64,000 nucleotides of DNA from NCBI GenBank assembly GCA_023251135.1, contig JAHEZJ010000005.1, positions 81,916-145,915 on the forward strand. The letters run 5' to 3'. Under the pieces are notes generated by a model. The model did not search any database and was not told the DNA's origin. It saw nothing but the letters and a program-made list of their open reading frames with translations. This DNA is from Flavobacterium sp. GTDB lineage: Bacteria > Bacteroidota > Bacteroidia > Flavobacteriales > Flavobacteriaceae. The translations under genes were made by a program, and so were the position numbers. The first letter of the stretch is position 1. Each line of letters opens with the position of its first letter. This document shows positions 37,248 through 44,087 of this stretch, one piece after another.

Positions 37248-38225
37248 ATGGCGAAAGTAAAATATTATTACGACTCAGAAAATCTGGCTTATACGAAAAT
37301 AAAGACCCGAAAAAGGGCTAAAATTGGCTATGCATTACTATTTTTACTGGCTTCGGCATTGTTTGGCTTTTTAGTTTTTATCCTTTTAATCAATACGCCT
37401 TATTTCGAAACACCAAAAGATCGCTTACAGGCACGTGAAATTGAAAACCTGAAATTACAATATGCCATTTTAAATCGAAAAATGGATGAGATTGATGCTG
37501 TAGCAGAAGCATTAGAAAACAGAGACAATAACATATACCGGGTCTATTTTAATAAAGCCGAAATTCCGGATTCTCTTCGAAAAGCAGGCTTTAGAGATTA
37601 TAGAAAATACAAAGATTTAGAAGGTTACAACAATTCTCAGCTGGTTTTAAACACCACAAAACGAATCGACCGTCTCTCTAAAGAATTGGCCATTCAGTCC
37701 AAATCACTGGATGAAATTCTAAAGCTGGCAAGTACAAAAGGTAATTTATTACTGGCGATTCCGGCAATTCAGCCTGTACGAAACGAGAATTTAATACGCA
37801 TGGCTTCGGGTTTTGGATACCGAACCGATCCGTTTACCAAAGTAAGAAAAATGCATAACGGAATGGATTTCACCGCCAAAACAGGCTCTCCGGTTTATGC
37901 CACAGGCGATGGTGTTGTCGATCGGGCCGACAATTCGGCGTCAGGATTTGGAAACCATGTGGTGATCAGGCATGGTTTTGGCTACGAAAGTTTGTATGCG
38001 CATTTAAGCAAATACAATTGCAGACCCGGACAACGTGTAAAACGAGGCGACGTTATTGGTTATGTGGGAAGTACAGGAAGATCTGAAGGACCACACTGCC
38101 ATTATGAAGTACACAAAGACGGGAAAGTTGTAAATCCGCTGAACTTCTACTACGGTAATATTTCGGCAGTCGAATATGTGGCCATTTCACAAATGGCGAA
38201 CCAGGAAAATCAGTCATTAGATTAA
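37248..38225 (+). CDS. M23 family metallopeptidase, membrane-anchored
   Basis: 325 residues: one membrane helix (about 27-50), a helical/coiled region (about 60-165), and the M23 domain (about 185-305). Zinc ligands are visible as HNGMDFTA (H...D) and HCHYEVH (HxH). Members cut peptidoglycan cross-bridges or regulate other hydrolases. It is the first gene of a run with MerR, LemA and two TPM-domain genes; the gap to merR is 47 bp. Confidence 0.9.
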   Translation: MAKVKYYYDSENLAYTKIKTRKRAKIGYALLFLLASALFGFLVFILLINTPYFETPKDRLQAREIENLKLQYAILNRKMDEIDAVAEALENRDNNIYRVYFNKAEIPDSLRKAGFRDYRKYKDLEGYNNSQLVLNTTKRIDRLSKELAIQSKSLDEILKLASTKGNLLLAIPAIQPVRNENLIRMASGFGYRTDPFTKVRKMHNGMDFTAKTGSPVYATGDGVVDRADNSASGFGNHVVIRHGFGYESLYAHLSKYNCRPGQRVKRGDVIGYVGSTGRSEGPHCHYEVHKDGKVVNPLNFYYGNISAVEYVAISQMANQENQSLD

Positions 38226-38272
38226 TACTGTAAAAAGTAGTATTTTTGGAATAAAATAGAAAATTAAGAAAC

Positions 38273-38605
38273 ATGCATATTGAGCTTTCAAAAGATAAAC
38301 GATATTATAGTATTGGCGAAGTAGCCAAAGCTTTTAATGTCAATGCATCATTGATTCGGTTTTGGGATAGCGAATTTGATATTTTGAAACCTAAAAAAAA
38401 TGCCAAAGGCAACAGAATGTTTACGCCCGAAGACATCACCAACTTACAATTGATTTATCATTTGGTTAAAGAAAGAGGTTTTACGCTTGAAGGTGCCAAA
38501 ACACATTTGAAAGAAGGACAAAAGAAAACATTAGATAAATTCGAAATAATACGTAAATTAGAGACCATTAAAATACAATTAACCGAAATTAAGAACGAAT
38601 TATAA
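38273..38605 (+). CDS. MerR-family transcriptional regulator
   Basis: 110 residues. The winged-helix DNA-binding domain fills about 10-80 (YYSIGEVAKAFNVNASLIRFWDSEF ... FTPEDITNLQLIYHLVKERGFTLEGAK) and is followed by a short dimerisation helix (about 85-110). No effector domain or Cys pair is present, so a metal- or drug-sensing role is unlikely. This small type is commonly found after the M23 gene in Flavobacteria. Confidence 0.88.
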   Translation: MHIELSKDKRYYSIGEVAKAFNVNASLIRFWDSEFDILKPKKNAKGNRMFTPEDITNLQLIYHLVKERGFTLEGAKTHLKEGQKKTLDKFEIIRKLETIKIQLTEIKNEL

Positions 38606-38646
38606 CATATTAAATAAATCAGAAACAAACTTAAATCAAAACAGAT

Positions 38647-39231
38647 ATGAAAAAATGGTTAATCCCCGTAGGAATTATTGTAGCACTAGTTATAATTATT
38701 GCAGTTTGGTCAATTGGAATTAAAAATAGCGCTTTACAACACAGTCAGGCTGTTAATAAAGAGTGGGGAAATGTGAGTACCACTTACCAAAGACGTAATG
38801 ACCTTATCGGAAACTTAGTGAACACTGTAAAAGGGGCTGCCGATTTTGAAAAATCAACTTTAACGGCTGTTATTGAAGCCAGAGCAAAAGCAACTTCTGT
38901 AACAATTGACCCAAGTAATGTAACTCCTGAGCAATTGGCACAGTTCAATCAGGCACAAAGCGGAGTATCTTCTTCTTTGTCAAGATTATTAGTTTCTGTT
39001 GAGCAGTATCCAACGTTAAAAGCAAACGAAAACTTCCTGAAATTACAGGATGAACTGGCTAGTACTGAAAATCAAATTTTAACGGCAAGAACCCGTTTTA
39101 ACGAATCGGTACAAACCTACAACGGATATGTTCTTTCTATTCCTAACAAATGGTTTTTAAGTGAATACAAAGAAAAACCATACTTTGAAGCGGTTGCCGG
39201 AGCAGAAAAACCAGTTGAAGTAAAATTCTAA
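38647..39231 (+). CDS. lemA: LemA family protein
   Basis: 194 residues: N-terminal membrane anchor (about 4-24), then the helical LemA domain (VNKEWGNVSTTYQRRNDLIGNLVNTVKG; ENFLKLQDELASTENQILTARTRFNESVQTYN; terminal PYFEA). The function of LemA is not settled; it often precedes TPM-domain proteins, as here. Confidence 0.92.
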   Translation: MKKWLIPVGIIVALVIIIAVWSIGIKNSALQHSQAVNKEWGNVSTTYQRRNDLIGNLVNTVKGAADFEKSTLTAVIEARAKATSVTIDPSNVTPEQLAQFNQAQSGVSSSLSRLLVSVEQYPTLKANENFLKLQDELASTENQILTARTRFNESVQTYNGYVLSIPNKWFLSEYKEKPYFEAVAGAEKPVEVKF

Positions 39232-39322
39232 AAATTAGATTTAATATTTTTGATTAACGATTTTAGACCACAGTTTAATGCTGAAAACTAAAATCGTTAA
39301 TCTTCACTCAAAAATAATTTCG

Positions 39323-39760
39323 ATGTCAAAAGTAGAAGATTTTTTATCCAAAGAAGAAGAGCTGGAAATTGTTGAAGCTATTCGCGTGTCCGAAAAAAAT
39401 ACTTCTGGCGAAATTAGAGTACACATAGAACAAAGCTCTTCCAAGGCTCCTTTTGACAGGGCTCTGGAAGTTTTTCATGAATTAAAAATGCACGAAACCT
39501 CACTTAAAAACGGGGTGCTGTTTTACTTTGCTGTAGCCGATAAAACTTTTGCAATTTGCGGAGACAAAGGCATAAACGATGTGGTTACCACAGATTTTTG
39601 GGATTGTACCAAAGACGCCATGATTTTACAATTTAAATCAGGAAAATTTAAACAAGGTATTGTTGACGGTATTTTGAATGCCGGCGAACAATTGAAAAAA
39701 TACTTTCCGTGGTCTGAAGGTGACACCAACGAATTATCAAACGAAATATCAAAAGGATAA
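39323..39760 (+). CDS. TPM domain protein, soluble
   Basis: 145 residues from ATG 39323 (MSKVEDFLSKEEELEIVEAI); an upstream in-frame ATG at 39278 would add 15 residues without a conserved look. The TPM fold is seen in EKNTSGEIRVHIEQSS, LKNGVLFYFAVADKTFAICGDKGI and IVDGILNAGEQLKKYFP. No signal peptide or membrane segment, unlike its neighbour. It precedes the membrane TPM gene by 3 bp, so the two are translated together. Confidence 0.87.
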   Translation: MSKVEDFLSKEEELEIVEAIRVSEKNTSGEIRVHIEQSSSKAPFDRALEVFHELKMHETSLKNGVLFYFAVADKTFAICGDKGINDVVTTDFWDCTKDAMILQFKSGKFKQGIVDGILNAGEQLKKYFPWSEGDTNELSNEISKG

Positions 39761-39763
39761 ATA

Positions 39764-40591
39764 ATGAAGAATTCCAAATACAAAATCTCAAATTCCAAAA
39801 GAATTTTTCAGTTTACCTTTTTGTTACTAGCATTTTTTACCTGTAACGGTATTTTTGCACAATTTACAATTCCGGAAAAACCAACTTTACAAACTTCAGT
39901 TTACGATTATGCCAACATTTTAAGCGCAACTGAAAAAGCACAGCTGGAAGAAAAACTAATTCGTTATTCAGATTCGACTACTACTCAAATTGTAGTGATT
40001 ACCATCGAGAGTTTAAAAGGCGAAGATGTAAGTCAGCTAGCAACCAAATGGGGACAAACCTGGGGAATTGGAGGAACTGCAAAAGACGATAATGGTGTAA
40101 TTATCCTGCTCGCAAAAAACGAGAAAAAGATTGCCATAAATCCCGGTTATGGTCTTGAAGACAGACTGACTGCGGGAATTGGCGGAACGATAATCCGAAA
40201 TATCATTATTCCGGAGTTCAAAGCCGGAAGTTTTTACAACGGACTAGACAAAGGAACGGATGCGATCATTGATGTTTTTAAAGGAAAATTCAAAGGTGAG
40301 CGCAAGCAAACCAAAGGAAAAAGTTTTCCGATACTGCCTTTCATTGTAATTGTTGTAATTGTATTAATTTTGCTGTCCCGAAATAAAAGAGGCGGCGGAG
40401 GTAATTCAGGCAACAATAGCGGTGGCGGAGGCCCTAGCCTGCTTGATGTGATCATTCTAAGTAACCTTGGAAGAAGCAGCGGAGGTGGATTTGGAGGCTT
40501 CGGCGGTGGATCATCCGGTGGCGGAGGTGGTTTTGGCGGCGGTTTTGGCGGTGGAGGCTTCTCTGGAGGAGGTTCTAGCGGAGGTTGGTAG
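39764..40591 (+). CDS. TPM domain membrane protein with Gly-rich tail
   Basis: 275 residues: signal segment (about 12-32), TPM domain (about 40-170; VYDYANILSATEKAQLEEKL, STTQIVVITIESLKG, GYGLEDRLTAGIGG), a membrane helix (about 190-205), then about 65 residues dominated by Gly and Ser (GGGGFGGGFGGGGFSGGG). The order is that of the YgcG type. With LemA and the soluble TPM protein it forms a conserved envelope unit of unclear function. Confidence 0.9.
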   Translation: MKNSKYKISNSKRIFQFTFLLLAFFTCNGIFAQFTIPEKPTLQTSVYDYANILSATEKAQLEEKLIRYSDSTTTQIVVITIESLKGEDVSQLATKWGQTWGIGGTAKDDNGVIILLAKNEKKIAINPGYGLEDRLTAGIGGTIIRNIIIPEFKAGSFYNGLDKGTDAIIDVFKGKFKGERKQTKGKSFPILPFIVIVVIVLILLSRNKRGGGGNSGNNSGGGGPSLLDVIILSNLGRSSGGGFGGFGGGSSGGGGGFGGGFGGGGFSGGGSSGGW

Positions 40592-40690
40592 AGTTGTATT
40601 GCAGTCGCAGTGGCAGTCTCAGTTCACAGCTTACATTTTACAGCTTACATTTCACATTTTACATTTTACAAATTTATAATTCAAAAATAG

Positions 40691-41104
40691 ATGTTATCAC
40701 ATAAAGCAAAATACGCCCTTAAGGCCTTACTTTATTTAGCAGAACAGGAAGAAAATCACATTTCAAGAACCATTGAAATTGCTGATGGAGCCAATATTCC
40801 TAAAAAGTTCCTCGAGCAGATTTTATTGGATCTGAAACGAGGTCGTTTTGTGAGCAGTAAGCAGGGAAAATTTGGCGGATATTATCTGATACGCTCTAAA
40901 AATGATATTACTTTGGCAGAAATTCACCGTTTATTTGACGGTGCAATTGCGCTATTGCCTTGTGCCTCATTAAACTTTTATGAACCTTGTTCGGATTGTA
41001 AAACCGAGGAAGAATGCAGTCTAAGACACGGTTTAATGATCATCCGCGATGAGACTCTTAAAGCTATGCAAGGCATCACAATCGCCTCATTGGTAAAGAA
41101 ATAA
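40691..41104 (+). CDS. Rrf2-family transcriptional regulator with Cys cluster
   Basis: 137 residues. The winged helix occupies about 1-75 (MLSHKAKYALKALLYLA; IPKKFLEQILLDLKRGRFVSSKQGKFGGYYL). Four Cys (91, 100, 103, 109; C-x8-C-x2-C-x5-C) lie where IscR carries its Fe-S ligands, with different spacing. Rrf2 proteins sense Fe-S, NO or cysteine supply (IscR, NsrR, CymR). The nearest targets are the small Cys-ending ORF and the TonB-dependent receptor just downstream, so a role in sulfur or iron supply is a fair inference. Confidence 0.88.
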   Translation: MLSHKAKYALKALLYLAEQEENHISRTIEIADGANIPKKFLEQILLDLKRGRFVSSKQGKFGGYYLIRSKNDITLAEIHRLFDGAIALLPCASLNFYEPCSDCKTEEECSLRHGLMIIRDETLKAMQGITIASLVKK

Positions 41105-41117
41105 AAAAATATTTTTT

Positions 41118-41155
41118 AATTCCTAGTAAATCGATAGAATTTATATATATATTTG
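41118..41155 (+). promoter_or_regulatory. Putative promoter with an operator-like palindrome before the small ORF and TonB receptor
   Basis: TATATTTG at 41148-41155 matches TAnnTTTG. Where the -33 box should be there is an imperfect palindrome, AATTC (41118-41122) and GAATT (41137-41141), 14 bp apart. A regulator bound there would block the promoter; the adjacent Rrf2 protein is the natural candidate. The site assignment is a guess. Confidence 0.35.
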
Positions 41156-41193
41156 CAAAAAATAATTCACAAACCATTTACAAAATTTTAACT

Positions 41194-41307
41194 ATGAAAG
41201 TACATTCGCAACCAATCAATGTATCAAAAAATCTTTTGCAAAGAAATTATAATATTCAGTTCACTACCGTGAAAAACAATTCTTCTACAATGTGTATGTG
41301 TTGGTAA
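41194..41307 (+). CDS. 37-codon ORF ending in MCMCW, possible leader peptide
   Basis: ATG 41194 to TAA 41305-41307, 37 residues, beginning MKVHSQPINVSKNLLQRNYN and ending NNSSTMCMCW. It starts 39 bp after a TAnnTTTG box and ends 47 bp before the TonB-dependent receptor ATG. The concentrated Met-Cys-Met-Cys-Trp codons at the end are the pattern expected of a leader that senses sulfur-amino-acid supply. I see no T-run terminator between it and the receptor, so any control would be translational or Rho-linked. It may also be a functional metal-binding microprotein. Confidence 0.6.
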   Translation: MKVHSQPINVSKNLLQRNYNIQFTTVKNNSSTMCMCW

Positions 41308-41354
41308 AAAAAATTTATTTTAAATTCTACTAATCACATATACTTAATATAAAA

Positions 41355-43901
41355 ATGAAAAATTCGATAAAAAATATACTTACTATACTCTCCATTTTTA
41401 CTTTCTCCATATCATTTGCACAAAACATTGAAGGTGTAGTTAAAACAAGTGAAAACATCCCATTAGAAGCGGCTAATATTGTTATAAAAGGAACAACTTC
41501 CAATACGACTTCGGATCAAAACGGAAAATTCAGTATCGACAGCAGAGGAAAACTTCCTGTAACCTTATTAATTCAATATGTAGGATACAAAACCACTGAG
41601 ATCGAACTTGACAATTTACCTACAGCTCCTTTGCAGGTAACGATTAAAGAGGAAAACGAACTTATTGAAGTGGTGGTTTCTTCAAGACGAAGAATCGAAA
41701 AAGTACAGGATGTGCCTATCGCAATATCCGTAATTACAGGAAAACAAGCAGAACAAACCGGAGCTTTTAACGTAAACCGTATTAAAGAACTAGTTCCTTC
41801 TGTACAATTATACTCCTCAAACCCAAGAAATACCGGAATCAACATTCGTAGTCTTGGTTCTCCTTTCGGACTTACTAATGATGGAATCGATCCGGGAGTT
41901 GGTTTTTATGTAGATGGTGTTTATTATGCCCGTCCTGCTGCAACTACTCTTGACTTTATTGATGTAGATCAAATCGAGGTGTTACGCGGACCACAAGGAT
42001 CGTTATTTGGTAAAAACACTACTTCAGGAGCTTTCAATATTACCACCCGCAAACCAAGTTTTACCAGTGGTGCCGATTTTGAGGTGAGCTACGGAAACTA
42101 TGCTTTTCTTCAGGCTAAAGCGTCGGTTACAGGAGCTTTAGGTAAAAAAGTAGCAGGTCGTATCTCTTTTTCAGGTACACAACGTGACGGTTTAATCGAC
42201 AATGTGGCAACCGGAAGACCAACCAACAGCTTAAACAATCAGGGAATTAGAGGTCAATTACTTTTTACTCCATCAGATAATACCAATATTATTCTTGCTG
42301 CCGATATCACCACTCAGCGTCCGGATGGATACGCACAGGTTGTTGCAGGTGTTGCGCCTACGCAAAGAGCTGCTTACAGACAGTTTGATGCAATCATTAA
42401 AGATTTAAACTATCAGCTTCCAAGTCAAAATGCTTTTGACCGAAAAATTGATCATGATACTCCATGGCGTTCAGGACAAGATATGGGTGGTGTTTCGCTT
42501 AATATCGATACTAAAATTGGATCGGGAACACTTACCTCAACTACTGCATGGCGTTTTTGGAACTGGGACCCTTCAAATGACAGAGATTTTACAGGATTAC
42601 AGGTTTTGGCTAAATCTCAAAACCCAACCAGACAAACACAATTTACTCAGGAGGTACGTTATGCAGGTCAGCTGACTTCTAAAATTAGTGGTGTAGTGGG
42701 CGCTTTCTTTATTGACCAGACTTCACAGACAAACGGAACAGAGGAATCGGGTAATGCACAATGGAGATTCTCTCAAAGCAGTACCAGCGCGTTATGGAAA
42801 ACTCCGGGTCTTTTTGAAGGATACGGAATTAAAACAGATGCCAGAATCAGAGCTTCGAGTGCTGCCGTTTTCGGTCAGATTGATTGGGCTATTACAGAAA
42901 GATTACACGTATTACCTGGTTTAAGATATAATTTTGACAAAAAAGATGCTAATTACAGCCGTACAACCTACGGTGGTCTTCAAACTACAGATCCGGCTTT
43001 ACTGGCGCTTAAAAAATCAGTTTACTCTGATCAGTCTTTTGCTTCTAACACTGACAATACCGATTTTTCAGGAAACATAACGGTATCTTACAAAGCATCA
43101 GACAAAATCAATGCTTATGCGACCTATGCTAAAAGTTACAAACCGGTGGGTGTGAATGTTGCCGGACTTCCAACAGATTCAAAAGGATTGCCATTATTAG
43201 ATCTTGCTGTAATCAAACCTGAAAAAGTGAATCATTATGAGGTTGGAGTAAAAACTTCTCCGTTTAAAAACTCAGTATTCAACCTGACGTTCTTTAATAC
43301 GGAAATCAAAGATTTTCAAACCAATGTTCAGGCTGCCGAACTTGGAGTAAACCGTGGTTACCTTGCCAATGCTGATAAAGTACGTGTAAGAGGTGCAGAA
43401 CTTGATGCAAGTTTTGTTTTCAGCCAGCACCTGACTGTAAATGCAGCTGCTACTTATACCGATGCAAAATATGTTAAGTTTACGAATGCACCACTTCCGT
43501 TAGAAGAAACAGGAGCTCCTGTAGCCTTTAAAGATGTATCGGGATCTGAATTACCCGGAGCGTCAAAATGGGCAGGATCTTTAGGAGGTGAGCTTTCTGA
43601 CAATGCAAAATTCTTCGGAAACAAAGGAAAAATATTCGTAGCGGTTGATTCTTATGCACGTTCTAAGTTTTCATCAAGCCCTTCTGCTTCAAAATACTTA
43701 GTCGTTCAGGGATATGCTATTTTCAACGCACGTTTAGGATTTCGTGCATCAGAAGGATTATCCGTTCAATTCTGGGGAAGAAACCTTTTAAACAAAGATT
43801 ACTACGAGCAATTATTACCTGCAGGTGGAAATTCCGGACAATATGCAGGAGTAATTGGAGATCAAAGAACTTACGGAGTAACTTTGAAATATTCTTTGTA
43901 A
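41355..43901 (+). CDS. TonB-dependent receptor
   Basis: 848 residues: signal peptide (about 1-22, ending SFAQ), carboxypeptidase-regulatory-like domain (about 24-105, IEGVVKTSENIPLEAANIVIKG), plug (about 110-230, with DQIEVLRGPQGSLFGKNTTSGAFNITTRKP), and a 22-strand barrel ending GVTLKYSL. There is no partner SusD gene, so this is not a SusCD glycan system. It would import a substrate across the outer membrane with TonB/ExbBD energy. The adjacent Rrf2 gene and Cys-ending ORF suggest a sulfur or iron compound; that is inference. Confidence 0.92.
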   Translation: MKNSIKNILTILSIFTFSISFAQNIEGVVKTSENIPLEAANIVIKGTTSNTTSDQNGKFSIDSRGKLPVTLLIQYVGYKTTEIELDNLPTAPLQVTIKEENELIEVVVSSRRRIEKVQDVPIAISVITGKQAEQTGAFNVNRIKELVPSVQLYSSNPRNTGINIRSLGSPFGLTNDGIDPGVGFYVDGVYYARPAATTLDFIDVDQIEVLRGPQGSLFGKNTTSGAFNITTRKPSFTSGADFEVSYGNYAFLQAKASVTGALGKKVAGRISFSGTQRDGLIDNVATGRPTNSLNNQGIRGQLLFTPSDNTNIILAADITTQRPDGYAQVVAGVAPTQRAAYRQFDAIIKDLNYQLPSQNAFDRKIDHDTPWRSGQDMGGVSLNIDTKIGSGTLTSTTAWRFWNWDPSNDRDFTGLQVLAKSQNPTRQTQFTQEVRYAGQLTSKISGVVGAFFIDQTSQTNGTEESGNAQWRFSQSSTSALWKTPGLFEGYGIKTDARIRASSAAVFGQIDWAITERLHVLPGLRYNFDKKDANYSRTTYGGLQTTDPALLALKKSVYSDQSFASNTDNTDFSGNITVSYKASDKINAYATYAKSYKPVGVNVAGLPTDSKGLPLLDLAVIKPEKVNHYEVGVKTSPFKNSVFNLTFFNTEIKDFQTNVQAAELGVNRGYLANADKVRVRGAELDASFVFSQHLTVNAAATYTDAKYVKFTNAPLPLEETGAPVAFKDVSGSELPGASKWAGSLGGELSDNAKFFGNKGKIFVAVDSYARSKFSSSPSASKYLVVQGYAIFNARLGFRASEGLSVQFWGRNLLNKDYYEQLLPAGGNSGQYAGVIGDQRTYGVTLKYSL

Positions 43902-43926
43902 ACAGTTAGTTAATTTTCAATACATC

Positions 43927-43958
43927 AAACGAGGCCGGTTTTTAAATCTGTCTCGTTT
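43927..43958 (+). terminator. Probable terminator after the TonB-dependent receptor
   Basis: AAACGAG (43927-43933) pairs with CTCGTTT (43952-43958) and a T-run follows. Confidence 0.5.
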
Positions 43959-44048
43959 TTTATTTCAGGTCCCCAAACTCTTTTTTAACCACCTCCGCCC
44001 AATAAATTAAGGTCTTTTCTACAGACCCAAACTCTTTCAGCATAAAAA

Positions 44049-44084
44049 ACTTAGCCCCTCAGCAACTCAGTAACTCAGCACCTT
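44049..44084. repeat. CTTAG/CTCAG-iterated repeat arm
   Basis: ACTTAGCCCCTCAGCAACTCAG followed by TAACTCAGCACCTT sits 4 bp before the stop of the minus-strand barrel gene. It is a variant of the CTTAG family in which TTAG becomes TCAG. Only one arm is present. Confidence 0.55.
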
Positions 44085-44087
44085 TCC

